Positions 24,301 to 36,334 of a DNA stretch of 64,000 nucleotides are shown piece by piece (the first letter of the stretch is position 1; each line of letters starts with the position of its first letter). Origin of the DNA: Neurospora tetraspora (lineage: Eukaryota > Ascomycota > Sordariomycetes > Sordariales > Sordariaceae); contig NW_026944387.1 in the NCBI RefSeq assembly GCF_033439725.1, forward strand, positions 4,092,001 to 4,156,000. The letters run 5' to 3'. Below the pieces are notes generated by a model. The model was given only the letters and a program-made list of their open reading frames with translations. It was not told the origin of the DNA and did not search any database. The translations under genes and the position numbers were made by a program.

Positions 24301-27300
24301 AGATTAAGAAGCTTTATATTAAACATTTGTAGTCTTATTTCTATATTATTTATTATTTTATTAAATTAAAGAAACGACCCTAAAGTGACAAATTTCGTAC
24401 TAGAGCCTAGAAAGGCTACTTTATCAACTTTAATAATTTATACAATCGTATCCCTTTTATTTAGAACCCTAATATTAGTAAAATCTTTCGAACTAATGCG
24501 GTTACCTTCCTTAAGGAGGATTTAATGATTAAGAAAGATCTAATCCTTAATAATAACGGTAATATTATTTAGTATTATATTATTTTCTCTAATAAATTAT
24601 CGATAAAATTAATAAAGGTACGGATAATGGTTACTAAATCTAAATTAAAATTAATAGTAAAATCCCTCAACCCTAATAATAAACTATTATACCTCTCCCT
24701 TAATACGTTATTAAAAAACCTTAAGAGACGGCTATTATATTACTATTCTCTCTAAAAGTTATACCGGTACTTTCGATTACTCTAATAACTTCGACCGCTC
24801 TAATACCCTCGATTACTCTAATTCCTTAAAACCCTCTAATTCTCCTAATAATATTACTAGTACTTTTAACTCCCCTATATTAATAAGCTCTAGCCTTCTT
24901 AACGATAACTCTAGAACTCTCAAATTAAAAATAATTTCTAGACCCCGAACCTTAATATCCTCCCTTATCCTTAGACCGGCTTTAATAATAAATAGGCGTT
25001 ATACCTTCGATTAAAGATAACGACGAAGAAAGAAATAAATATAATAAGGAATTCGTAGACTTAAAGGATATTAATAAAGAAAATCTTAGACCCCGCGATC
25101 GTTATAACTCCTTTAATAAAAATAATAAATTAACAATATAAATTATACTAAGCACTCCTTTACCTGATATATTATAAAACCCTGTGTCGGCCGTATAATT
25201 ATTTTTTATAAATATACCGAATCAGATTCGTAGGCAATAATATACCCTATCTTTAATAATACAAGTTAGTAAATTACAATTATAATTATTATGATAGCTT
25301 ACGGCTCAATAGCCTTAACCTCCGATTTAATACTTATAGCCTCCGACTTAAGTCCGAAAACCTCCGATTTAAATATCGGAATTTACAATATAATTTTCGG
25401 AATTTATAATTATACCGTCTTAACTTCTGAATACTAGACTTCGTAAGGTTAACGTTAAACTACTAAGTTATAAATATAACGTTTAAAGAATGAAGAATAA
25501 TTAGGGCAATATTATTTAAGAATTAATTATATTACCAAATAATTTCTATAATATAATAGAAGGTTATTTAATTAAATGTACTTACAAATATTGCCTTATA
25601 GCTATAAAAGTTAAATGTAATATACTATACTTAATTATAATAAAAGTATAATGATTTATCCCTAAAATCTATCATATTGTACGTAAATAAGCCAATTTCG
25701 AAATATACTAGCTCCCAACTATAAAAAAGTAATTTAAAGCCTTGGAAAATCAATAAATTTATACTTTCGTACCTAGAACTACTAATACAAAATCCTCCCC
25801 GGCAAATAAGTTTATAATAAAAAATTTAATATCGATACTAAAAATTAAATAGCTAAAGTAAAATAGGTAATTTCGATTTCAATACTGCTTTCCTTAATAT
25901 ACTTATTCCCAACGGTATTAAATACTATATTAAATGACCAATAGCCCTCAAAAGGACCCTAAATAGTTATAATAAAAAATACGTTGTCTACCTCCTCTTA
26001 TGAGCTTTATATAGCTTTAAGAATTCCCTACTTTATTGATTTTAAACCCTCCTTCTAATTTTTAAAGAAATTAGTTTCTAACCTATTTGTATAGATTCTT
26101 ATTTTCTTATAAATAAGAAATTAGGCGCGATATTAATCCTCTACGTTAATAGCCTTCTTATTACTGTATTCATAGTTAATATTATTAACGAAAATAAAGA
26201 ACAATTAGTTAATTATTTTAAATTCAAAGAATTAGGAAAAGTAAGTACCTTCCTAAGTTATAATATCGTTAGAGATCGATAAACCCAAACCGCTTTTATC
26301 TTATAAAAACGCTATACCCGTTTAATAATTGCTAAATTTAACGATATCAAGTTCTACGGCGTTAAAATACTATAATTACCGGACTATAAGGTCTATAAGG
26401 GTATCGAAATATATATTAAAGAGGCTAAGTCCTACTTTAAAAAAATAGGTTTCCTAAATTGGATATTAACAAGTATAAGGCTAAATATTTCTTACACCGT
26501 TAATAAACTCTCTAAAGTAAATAAAAGTCCAATTAATAAATATTTCTATATTATAAAGTACTTATAATAATACCTTTCTAAATATATAAATTTAAGTATT
26601 ATTTTAGGAGGTATACTCTCGCCCTTAATAGCGCCTTTATTCTATACTTATACGGATACTTCTTTCGCAAACGATATCTATTAAGGAAGAGTATTGCTAG
26701 CTATATTATATTCTTTATATATAGCCTTATTCACTAGAAGTTAAAGAAGTAGGACTTTATTATTACGAATATAATAGAAGTAGAATTTACTAATTTAATA
26801 CCTATTATAAAAGTATTAGATTAGGTCGGCGGTATACTTAATAATTTAAATGTAAATTTAGGCTTCGAAAAAGTTAATAAAATTTTATATACCGACAATT
26901 CGAATATTAGAAATAGGGTATTAAACCCTAATATACTAACTAAGAATAAATATATCGATATTCGATACAAGTCATTAATTTAAGAGGTAATAGATAGGAA
27001 GGCATTTACTATTAAACATTTGCCGGGTAAAGAAATACTAGTTAATAGCCTTACGAAGCTATTAAAGCTAAATAAGCATGCAAAGTTCATTGAATTTATT
27101 AGTATAGTTTAGAAGAAGGTTCCCTGGGTATAAAATACTAAGATATTATTATTATATAAATAGTAAATAAGAGGGATTGAGATTTTGTAGAGAGCGGTCT
27201 TTCGGTCTATAGGGGTGTATTGGTGGGTCCCGTACGCGGCAGGCATATGATCTGTGCCGTGCCCACCGTGCCCTGGGCGCACTACCTCTTTCTAGCCCTC

Positions 27301-28846
27301 CAGACTTTCCGCCAGTCCTTTCTCCTCCTCTCTCCTCTATAGCACACTCAATTAATCGTATACACACGCTTGCTCTCGTTGTTGTTCGTGATCTCACATC
27401 TTGCCCATCCCGCCTTCAAAAGTATGATGATTTCCATGATTAGCACGAGCGACCAACGCCGTGCGCGGTAGTTCGTCCAAGAGGGGTATAATCGTTGTAT
27501 CCTCTTTCCCTCCGCACCTCAAACTTTCTGGGCATCAAATCTGGGTACATCAATCCTTTCAAATGTCATGCTTACGCGCCTCTACGTACAGATCAGAGGG
27601 GATTTCGGGCAATATACACTATGTGTCCAATGACAATAGCAATCCCTGGCGCCGTCAACAGGTAATCGACACAGTCGAAAGAGAGATTGCCGTTCGGTCT
27701 ACACCAGAGCACATTCAGCTGGCCCTCTTCTGCGACGCGTCAATAAACCACAAAGACTTACCTGCGCTCCCCGGAGGGTACGCCGTCGTCTTCAATGAAC
27801 ACTGTCCGGGACACCTCGACCATGGGAAGAAGGTTGTAATGGGATGGCATATGCCACACATGATCGACAACATGATTGTGGAGGCTATCGCCGTTGCCCA
27901 GGCTGTCCAGGTATCTGGCAAAAAGCTGCGGGCTGCACACCTGGCCTCGAACAAGACCAGAGCGGCCACGGTGAAGGTGTTCACGGATGGAAATCAAGTA
28001 CTTCAACATATCGATGGACGTGCGGCCGTGAAGGGCTTCCGTCAGGAGACTTTTCGAAAGGCCATTCGACTTGTTTGCGAGCAGTCGCATGAACTGGGCT
28101 GCATTCCCGGCCTTGATGTAACGCTCGAGTTATTCTGGGTTCCTGGGCACGCCGGCGTTGACGATAACGACATCGCCGACAAGGCTGCAAGGCAAATCCT
28201 CAGGAATCCCCGTCAAGGTAATCTTTTTACGATCGACAAGAAGAAAAGAAACATTTCGTCTATGCCTGCGGCTGTTTTCCTACCCCTTCAATACGATCTG
28301 GAGGTAGAAACCCAACGGACTATGTCCTTTTCCCTTCCTCCTCGCAACGGGGAATATCGATCCTCTCACCAGGCTCATCTCGGTAAAGACCATCTTCCTT
28401 TCCCAAGCTCAGCCCTGAGCCATGAAGCTGCAGGCACTCCGGCCTCCACTTCCACCCCTCTGTCCCCTAACTCAGACCCCACGGGTGAGACAGTGACCGT
28501 AGCCACAGTGGAAGAGATGGCTGCAGCGGAGGAGGCAATTGCTGTAGTAGAGGACGTATCAGATGCGACAGAGGACACATCAGGTGCGACAGAGGATACG
28601 GCAGCTACAGAAGAGGAAGAAGTCAGTGCAACAGGAGAAGAGGTTGCGGCTTTTGAAGTTGCTGGCGGCAGAACCTTTAACGGAGAGGGTGCTGTTCGCA
28701 ATGATAACCTCAGTCAACTAGAGGTTGACATTCAGCTCTTGGGGGAAATGGAGGAGGCACTCTGGAGGGAGCTGCGCGAGGAGGTCAAGGCGGGTATCAT
28801 GAAGCAATTTTGTTCGGTTATTAAGAACAAGGCAGGATCGGGTTGA
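21383..28846 (+). CDS. RNase H-like family protein, copy E (complete catalytic set; giant first intron)
   Basis: Exon 1 is 21383-21470 (88 nt, exactly the exon 1 length of gene D) with donor GTGAGT. Exon 2 is 27597-28846, acceptor ...GATCAG. The phase-1 join gives GAG and a 445-residue protein with no stop. The 6.1-kb intron contains the Copia element listed separately. The core has every catalytic element of RNase H: FCDAS (about residue 75), IVEAIAVAQAV (about 124), VFTDGNQVL (about 159) and WVPGHAGVDDNDIADKAAR (His about 213, Asp about 224). Exon 1 is Lys/Arg-rich (KRARSKS, TKRTKRV) and could be a nuclear localisation signal. The tail is a Thr/Ala/Glu-rich acidic repeat (EDVSDATEDTSGATED). 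Best candidate for an active founder of the family. Whether such an intron is spliced is unknown; exon 2 might instead use a closer start at 27424. Confidence 0.72.
21500..21680 (+). repeat. 5' LTR of the Copia element
   Basis: 181 bp, partner of 27217-27397. It carries more TA-type transitions than the 3' copy. Confidence 0.8.
21681..27216. repeat. RIP-mutated AT-rich island 2 (body of the Copia element)
   Basis: Extreme TA bias, bounded sharply on the right by the near-normal 3' LTR. It is the inside of the Copia element. Confidence 0.8.
27217..27397 (+). repeat. 3' LTR of the Copia element
   Basis: 181 bp, near-normal composition, although the DNA immediately upstream is heavily AT-shifted. 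A TSD of ATCTT follows at 27398-27402. Confidence 0.8.
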
Positions 28847-29418
28847 AGCCCGTGGCACTGAGTAGGGAGTATAATGTCTGCAGAAATCTTGGGACGCTAT
28901 TCCAGCACTTTAGGAGTTCGGATAGTGGTTGGGTTTGTCGTCATTACCTAGGAGGATGTTCATGATACCCCAGCCTGTATGTACTACATAGCCGTCGTTG
29001 ATATTTGATTGAATCTTGTTGGCTTTTGAAGATACCCTTTATGCTTCTGCCAAGGGTAATGCTGTGATCGTTTGAGTCGACAGCTGTAAGACGGGAGCGA
29101 GATGTAGTTGTTGGCTGAGATTCGGAATAAAGAGAGTGAAAACTGGTGCCAACAACGCCGGCATTGGGCGGCCGCTTGTGCGACGGCTAACTTTACTGAA
29201 CGTGTGACAGAGCTAAAAGAAGAGGGAACTGAGCAGATGACATCTGTCAAAGTTCGGGGGAAGGGGTGTACAAGTATAGGGATTATGCATGCATGAGCTT
29301 TGCATTGCAGAGAGTGACGCACGGGACGGGGTTGACGCATAGGACGGTGGTGCCTACCATTGCCCGTAAGGGTTGGTTTATAAGTCAAAGGTCAGGTAGT
29401 AACCTACAACACTTACAA
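28847..29418. other. intergenic, downstream of gene E
   Basis: No gene or repeat supported. Confidence 0.4.
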
Positions 29419-29695
29419 GGGCCGGTGGTCGAGCGGCGTGGCGCGCAGGCGTTATTTCCACTCGTACCGCTACTCAGGTTCATACGAATGCGGGGGCTGT
29501 CCGACGTACCTCTGAGAGAACACTCCGGCGCCGGACCGTACGGGGTGCCTTGCGGCGCCTGCGAGTCCAATGGCCACCGTTGGGGTAGGTTTGGCAGCTG
29601 CAATTTTCAGCTGGCGTCTTCCGGTTACGCAATAAATAAGGCTCTTCTACTCCTTTCCAGTTGTCCACGTCCTGCGTTCGAATCCCGTTTGGCTC
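29419..29695 (+). repeat. tRNA-like Pol III repeat, copy 4
   Basis: Starts GGGCCGG then A-box TGGTCGAGCGG; B-box GTTCGAATCCC near 29676-29686; ends TTGGCTC, which can pair with the first seven bases allowing G-T pairs. A run of seven T follows directly. The middle is GC-rich and specific to this copy; the 3' core CTGGCGTCTTCCGGTTACGC is shared. Same strand as gene E, about 570 bp downstream of it. Confidence 0.7.
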
Positions 29696-30654
29696 AATTT
29701 TTTTGATCCTTTTTACTTCTTCAATTTTATTGGTATGAAAAATGTCGACGACCCGTCTCGCTCATTTCGATCAGTCTTGGTTAACAATCAATCGTCCGTC
29801 CATTTCAAGACTTCTTGTCTCAAGCTACCTACGAATACCTTGCTTTATTTGCTTGCTTGCTTCTTGTGTCGTCGCTCCAACCTTCTTAAGCGCGAGAGAC
29901 TTGGTGGGGGGGGGATGCGGGCCGTGCCTGCATCTTCTGTCAGGAACAGTACATGCAGGGCTTGGCATCCGGATTGGATCGGGTACCTGTGCCGCCCTTG
30001 AACGTCAAAGACATGCTCGCTCCCTCCCGTTGCTTATTGGTTGGTACCTGTAAAAAAAGGCGGGGTCCCGAGACAAAGACAACAAACAACCAACCTTGAT
30101 GACCGACAGCTTCTTCCTTTTCGTGCCGGGATTCTAGAACACCAGTCCAACACACCACCCCAACCAACACATACACACGCGCCCTGTTTATCAACCTGCT
30201 ATCGTCACGAATACGAAGTGCTTCCTTCCTTGTAGAGAGTCACCTTCCAGCAGTCGAAACGCAATGCGACGATGTTCCCCGTTCACAACTTGCGCCCTTC
30301 TTTTCCAAAGCTTGCTTGACAATCTGACATTTCTATCTACAGCAGCTACAAGTAGCGAATGTCTCGGACTTTTCCTTTGTCCAAACTTCCTATACTGAAG
30401 AATGACGATCGTGGGTATCACTCCAAGTTCCAAAAGACATCCATCCAACAAGTCCCAAACTCCCTGTGCCCAACCATGATAACAAAGCGAATGAAAGAAA
30501 AGCCAAAACTGAACAAAGCTAACGGGTCATCCATCCTAGTATCCGTTGTCGATTTCGGTGTTCCGTTCCGCATCCCTCACAAGCGAATGACCGATCCCGT
30601 CCGATCCGGTCCTATGCGATGCACAATCTTGCCATCTCTAGAATTGCCAATAGC
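29696..30654. other. intergenic, no gene seen
   Basis: No coding pattern supported. It is the 3' side of the secreted repeat-protein gene. Confidence 0.4.
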
Positions 30655-31203
30655 TTAAGCCTCAAACTCAACCGCGACATCACGAGCCTTGGGAGCACCG
30701 CCCTTAGCAGGAGCAGCAGCGGCGGCGGCGGCACCTCCCTTAGGAGCCTTCTTGGGAGCCTTCTTGGGAGCGGCAGCAGCGGCGGCGGCACCTCCCTTAG
30801 GAGCAGCGGCGGCGGCGGCGGCACCTCCCTTAGGAGCAGCGGCGGCGGCGGCGGCACCTCCCTTAGGAGCCTTCTTGGGAGCCTTCTTGGGAGCCTTCTT
30901 GGGAGCAGCAGCGGCGGCGGCGGCAGCACCCTTGGGAGCCTTCTTAGGAGCCTTCTTGGGAGCAGCAGCGGCGGCGGCACTTCCCGTAGCAGGAGCAGCA
31001 GTGGCGGCGGCGGCACCACCCTTGTGCTTTCTCTTGCCAATTACATTCGGCTCAAAATCACCAGCATCCTCAACGACCACGGACCTAGGAGCCGCGTCAG
31101 GGTTGCGGGCCGCAAGGGAGTTGGAGTCGCCGGGGGCGAGGCCGGTGGGGGCCGCGTAGGCGGAGAGAGCCGAGGTGAGGAGGATGAACGAAGAGAACTT
31201 CAT
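30655..31203 (-). CDS. secreted Ala/Lys/Pro repeat protein with signal peptide
   Basis: 182 residues in one exon. Residues 1-17 form a typical signal peptide (MKFSSFILLTSALSAYA, cut before APTG). A propeptide-like stretch ends with a Kex2-type KR at about 57-58. The rest is almost entirely alternating PKKAPKKAPKG and poly-Ala blocks (Ala runs of 6-9), ending VAVEFEA. This makes a small, very basic, probably secreted polypeptide reminiscent of histone-H1 tails or antimicrobial/antifreeze-type repeats. A TATATAA box on the same strand lies near 31581-31588, leaving a long 5' UTR. Repeat number probably varies between strains. The opposite strand is also open but is only a mirror of the repeat. 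Confidence 0.72.
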   Translation of the reverse strand: MKFSSFILLTSALSAYAAPTGLAPGDSNSLAARNPDAAPRSVVVEDAGDFEPNVIGKRKHKGGAAAATAAPATGSAAAAAAPKKAPKKAPKGAAAAAAAAPKKAPKKAPKKAPKGGAAAAAAAPKGGAAAAAAAPKGGAAAAAAAPKKAPKKAPKGGAAAAAAAPAKGGAPKARDVAVEFEA

Positions 31204-32817
31204 ATTGACGTCGGAGTAGGTGTTGTTGTTTGGTTGTTATGTGGGTCAGTTGTTGAAGTGAATTGGGTAAGGTGAGTTTGAGACGTTGGCGTAAAGACTC
31301 AAGTCGTGAAGTTGCGAAGTCGAAGCTAACTGTTTGTTGTTTACTGGCCGGCAGATGAAAGCGTTGGAGGTAAAGTCGAAAGAGGTAAAATGGTTAAAAG
31401 GTAAGTGGGAAAGCTGAAGACCGGCAGCCGAAGAAGAAGAAAAGAAGTCAAGAGTACCAGACTCGACTGTGTTGATGTTCGAGGGAGGTCGAACGAAGAC
31501 AAGGAGATGTGTCCTTGTTGTTGCTGCTGATGCTGCTACATATGAGAAGAAACTCCCCATCAAACGGGAGAGCGAACGATGGTTATATACAACAAAACTC
31601 GTACTCGTTTTGGGTCTCCATCTGGCATTCGGTGTCCAGTCAACAAAACCGGTGTCTGACATCCGTGGGTCGTGAGGGGTTGTGAAACGGAATGGTCGGT
31701 TACCCGGTAGGGCAGGACCTGCTACTACGATAGCCGAATCCCCACGCTTCGAACCATGACAGTCTCGAAGCAACTCGAAGGGAGCTGTAGGGGTTAGTTG
31801 GTGTTGAATTGTGAAACCATCCAGGGAAATGCTCAGTTGAACAGTTTTCCGATACATAACTCCTGGAATCATGGCTGTCCTGTTGGTTCTGTCATGGCTG
31901 TGTCTCCAAGGTGGTGCCGGATCGACATCATGCACTGAATTGGGAAACTTTTGTTACTGGTCGCTCGTGCTAGATCACCGGGCGGTCTGTGGGTTCAGCC
32001 TTCAACTTGTGGTTCCCTTGTATGTAGTTCTCCTGTGGAGATACTGGGACGGACCGAAGATTCCGGCGATGGGTTTGAATCAAGGGGTGTGGAGATGACC
32101 GGTGACGAGGAGAGAACATTGGTCTGTCTGGAGAGGGGAGTTAGGGGAAGCAGACAGGGAAGTCAGCAGTTGTCTGTGTCAGGAGTGCGGAGAAAGTTGA
32201 GACGGGTGGCGAGTTGAGCGTTCGGATGGGGAAGTTCCGGAGGGGATGAGTCTGAGATCGATGGGGATTTGAATCTTGAAGAGTCTGGAGCGCGATGGAC
32301 GACGGCTGGGTTGTGCTGCGAAACTGAAAGGAGTGCTGATGAGGTTTACCGTTGAATTTGTGCATCTCACATTTTTCATGACATCTGGCGTCCATAATGC
32401 TAAAATTAAGCCACGAAATGAAACGCTTTCTTTCAGGTCTTTTGAGACTGAATGTTATTAGTCCAAGGACGTACGTTTTCGCAATGTCAAAGTTAACAAC
32501 AAGTACAATACCTTAACCAAGAGAAGACGTTGGATTAAACAAGACGCCAAGCCGCCATCGCTGCACTCGAAAAGGGGTTTGTTTACTTACTTGCCCATCG
32601 TGGATTGGATCCTCTTTCTGACCCCTCGGACTCGCATTCGTCAGTCAGCAAGGGTGCCCGGTCCATGATTCAGGCCCGCGCCGCCCGCCCGCCGTGACCC
32701 GTGCGCTCGCTAGAAGTGCGCATTAATCATCAGCTTCTCTAGATTCCACAAATAGACGACGGACGGCACAGCCTTATGAGGATGTGAACATCAATGCAAA
32801 AAAAAATTAAAAAAAAA
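31204..32817. other. intergenic, no gene seen
   Basis: Contains the likely promoter of the secreted protein gene; nothing else supported. Confidence 0.4.
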
Positions 32818-33361
32818 TGTTAGGCTGTTTGTTTACTTCGAGATCAGCTTTGTAGGTGTTTACGCTGAGCCAAGTCGGCTGCCGAGTGCCGACCAAACCG
32901 GTCCGGCTTCGGCTTGAGACCGGAACGAAATTTGTGGAGCTAGACAGGAGCTTAATGGATAGAAGCCTGAGGTCTAGAACATGACGTCGAGACTCCAGCT
33001 GTTTTGAGGAAGTGGTGAGACGAGCTGAGGGTGTGAGGCAGGCTTCACCAATGGCCGAGAGGGCGTTGTGTGACGAACCGTTACAAGCACAGGAGTATAT
33101 CGCTGGGATAGGTAGAACAACGGTAGTAGTAGCCGAAAGGTACTGATTGATTGTAGAAGCTATTGCTTGCTGAAGAGCCGGTATTCAAGAGGCCTGGGGA
33201 GGCCGTCTTATATACTGGCCTTCATGGACCCGTCAATCCGGACCCGTGGACCCGGCCTAAGGACCCGGGCCTTCGGGTCCTTCCTTCGGGTCCTACCTGA
33301 TTGGTCCCGTTGGTTCTATCTGATCTAGCTTACATAAGGGATCCTTGATTGGATCGTAACA
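32818..33361. repeat. possible solo LTR
   Basis: About 544 bp beginning TGTTAGG and ending CGTAACA (inverted TGTTA/TAACA ends) with an internal CTTATATACTGG promoter-like box and a cluster of GGACCC/GGGTCC words at 33228-33293. No convincing target duplication, so this is only a suggestion. If real it is an old, single LTR. Confidence 0.25.
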
Positions 33362-33744
33362 CGTTGCCCGAGGAGACAAAAGGGCCTGAGGAGACGTGTT
33401 AAAAGGGGTACTGGGGAGAACTCTGACCAGACCGGAAGGGATCGGAAAGAGCTGGATATGGACTCATTTGCTGGCAGTCAATCTGGTATCTGGGCTGTTC
33501 GCTTTTGTGCTGCTCCCAGTTTGACGCAGAGACCTCCACCAGAGCCTGCTTCTCCCACCGAGACAGCCGGTTGAGTGCCCGACTCGGCGACTCCATTGTC
33601 CACATCCCCAAACCCACGACAACGTCAACAATGACATCACTTCCCCCATGTCCCCAAAGATCCCAAACTGAACATCAAACTCCATTTTATATTCGGTATC
33701 ATGGTCTAGTACGCTCATTCATTACTTTTTGTTTTTCCCTTTGT

Positions 33745-35434
33745 CTACTCCTCGCCAAGCAAAACAGCCGGGCTACCCTGCACAAACTCCAAATCCACCT
33801 TGTGGCCCAGCAGCTCGCGAATGTTGGAGATGCCGTACTTGATCATGGTGGGGCGCTCGAGGGAGAGACCCCAGCCGAAGACGCGCATGTCCTTGCTGTA
33901 GGTGTGTTAGTAGTCATTCACAAGATGTGGGGAGGGAAGGGCAAGGAAGGGGGGAATGAAAGATAAACGTACGGAAGACCCATGGACTCCAACATTTCGG
34001 CGCGGAACATGCCGCTGTTTCCGATCTCGACGAGCTTGCCGAGGCCCTTGTCTGTTTTTGTTTGTTAGTGTTTCGATTCTTTTGACCCAAAGATGTGGTG
34101 GTCCACTCACGGTAAGCGAAAATCTCCATCGAGGGCTCGGTATAAGGGTTGTAAGCGGGCTTGAACTGCAAATCATGCAGACCCATCTTGCCGAAGAAGA
34201 TCTCCATGAACTCCATCAGACCACCGAGGGTCAAGCCGTAGTCGGCAATGACACCCTCGACCTGGTGGAACTCGGCCAAATGTGTGGCATCGACGGTCTC
34301 GTTACGGAAGACACGGTCGATGGAGAAGTAGCGGGCCGGGAGAGGACGGCCGTCGGGGCCCCTGGTGGCGGCCAGCTTGTGCAGCATGTTTGCGCTGATG
34401 GCGGTGGTGTGTGTGCGCAGGACGAGGCGGAGCGACTCGTCGCCGGACCAGGGGTAGCGGTAGCCGATGGAGCCGTACTTGCCGTCCTGGTGCACGGCCT
34501 TGACGTTGTCCCAGTAGGCCTGGTAGTCTTTTGTGTCGTCGGGCGAGTCGGCGCGCGGGAAGTCGGCGGCCTTGGGGTCGGAGATGTAGAAGGTGTCTTG
34601 GAGATCGCGGGCGGGGTGCTGCTGGGGCACGAAGAGGGCGTCGAAGTTCCAGAAGCCGGACTCGACGAACTTGTCGGTGGGCATCTCCTCGAAGCCCATC
34701 TCGAAGAAGATGTTGCGCAGCTCCTGGCGCACCTTGTTGAGCGGGTGCAGGGCGCCGCCGTTTTGGGTGGCGCCGAGGGCCTTGAAGTTGTAGGGCTTGA
34801 AGGTGGCCGTCTTCCAGGCGCCCGAGGCGATCATGTCGGCCGTCAGGTCGGTGGCCTCCTCGGGGATCTTGAGGGCGAACTTGGGGCCCTTGTGGATCTT
34901 GAAGGAGAAGATGTTTTGTGTTCGGATGAGCTTGCGCTTCTTGAGGTCGGCGAGGATCTTGGCGTCGGGGTGCGTCTTGGTCTGCTGGACGATCTTGATC
35001 TGCTCCTGGGTGGTGTCGTTGATCTTGTCGGCGACGGCCGTGAACTTGCCGTCCTTGGTCTTGCTAATCCACTTCTCCTTGAAGGCCTTGCCCTGGCCGA
35101 TCTTGACCACGTTCTTGTCGCCGATGGCCTCCTCTAGCTCCTTGACCGACAGACCCTCGACGGCCTGGCGCAGGGCCTCGAAGACGCGGGCCTCGTGGGA
35201 GCCATTGGCGGCGATCTGTTCGGCTTCGGGTTCGAGGAGGGCTTCCTGGCGCTCGATTGTGTCGTATTTTACCATCTCGCGCGACGCCAGCCTGTCGAGG
35301 GCGGCCTTGAGGTCGACGAAGGTGGCGCTGGGGAAGGCATCGCTGGAGAGGAGGGGCTGCGACTTGTCGAGGGCAGCGAGGATGTCGGTCGCGAGGTCCT
35401 CGGAGGACGCGGTGGTGTTTGTTGGAGGCGCCAT
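33745..35434 (-). CDS. FRS2: cytosolic phenylalanyl-tRNA synthetase alpha subunit
   Basis: Three exons: 34111-35434, 33973-34051 and 33745-33895; introns 34052-34110 (59 nt) and 33896-33972 (77 nt), both with GT...CAG. Product 517 residues, the usual length of the eukaryotic cytosolic alpha subunit. The N-terminal third carries the winged-helix tRNA-binding modules ([14 protein letters not shown]). The class II catalytic core shows motif 1 ([19 protein letters not shown]), motif 2 ([19 protein letters not shown]) and motif 3 ([16 protein letters not shown], across exon 3). It charges tRNA-Phe in the cytosol as an alpha2-beta2 tetramer. Codon use is strongly GC-ended, as expected for a highly expressed gene. 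The symbol follows yeast. Confidence 0.96.
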
Positions 35435-36261
35435 TATGTGTGTGTGGTTGTGTTTGTGTCGGGGTCTGTCTCCTGTTATTGATCTATCGGAGCGGCAAGC
35501 GGATGGTCAAATCCCGGGGAGCGGCGCCGTACTGGAGTCTCCGTCTGGCAGAGGCGTGGTGGGGCTTTGACTCACAATTTCCAGACGCGGCCCGGCCCCG
35601 CGAATCGGACTTGTGGACCCCTCCATCTGTGACTGTGAGTGTGTGCGCGGCCAATGACAGCTTGCGGAAAATCTTGAGGCCGCGGAGTCATTCATATGCA
35701 ACCCTAACCCGTATTGGTGCCCTTGACCCCGCGCCATCTCCCTGTCTTGTTGACAATGACATGTCATTGCTTCCACTTGTCTCCCGTCTCCCCGCAGCTT
35801 CACCATTGCATCTCACCGCCAGCAATGCCATCCTAAATGATCGATTGATGCGACACTTGGACGACGTCTCATAGACTGGCGCAGCATCGGCCCATCATCA
35901 ATTATCATCTTTCATCTCCTTCATCTCCAACGCGCATCTCGAAACGCGTTCGACCTACCCGGTAGTTACCCGGTGGTTCTGGAGCTCTGACCACAGACCG
36001 GACATTGGTGCAGTGCCACCATCACCCGTCTGCCTGTCGCTCATCTTTTGCATCCATCATCGCACATTCCCCTATCAGCACATCAACAGGTAAATCGTTC
36101 AATCGAAAGGGGAATGTTTGTACTGCAGGCGACCCCCTTGACGGATGTGTCCTCTATCAGCGCGCTGTGTTGTCTTCGTCTTTGGATCTGGGCAAAGCGG
36201 CTGGGTTGAGTTCTTAGGCGCTGGCTCCGAGCCGTGTCTTCAACAAACGGCAGCTTTGGCT
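35435..36261. other. intergenic, PheRS promoter side
   Basis: No gene supported. Confidence 0.4.
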
Positions 36262-36334
36262 GCCCGGCTAGCTCAATCGGTAGAGCGTGAGACTCTTAAT
36301 CTCAAGGTTGTGGGTTCGACCCCCACGTCGGGCT
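36262..36334 (+). tRNA. tRNA-Lys (CUU)
   Basis: 73 bases, no intron. The acceptor GCCCGGC pairs with GTCGGGC. D arm GCTCAATCGGTAGAGC; anticodon stem TGAGA/TCTCA with loop CTCTTAA (anticodon CTT); T arm GTGGGTTCGACCCCCAC. A T7 run at about 36362 can end Pol III transcription. Confidence 0.97.

Larger units (their letters stand above)
21500..27397 (+). mobile_element. Ty1/Copia LTR retrotransposon, RIP-degraded, inside intron 1 of gene E
   Basis: Two LTRs of 181 bp (21500-21680 and 27217-27397) with the same start (GTATTGGTGGGTCCC) and matching ends, and a 5-bp direct repeat ATCTT on both outer sides (21495-21499, 27398-27402). One base of slippage would allow TG...CA ends. The interior is plus-strand. 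Near its 3' end are the Copia RNase H marks (IYTDN, KYIDIRYKS, LPGKEILVNSLTK), after an RT region, which fits the Copia order (integrase before RT). Full length but dead, with very many breaks from RIP. Age cannot be read from LTR divergence because RIP inflates it. Confidence 0.85.

Noticed and set aside
30619-31275. Ser/Gly-rich and Ala/Pro-rich plus-strand frames
   Set aside because: Mirror frames of the Ala/Lys repeat gene; only the minus strand has a signal peptide.
33956-35137. A 393-codon plus-strand frame
   Set aside because: Exact antisense of the PheRS gene; Gly/Val/Leu-rich mirror composition of a GC-biased coding strand.
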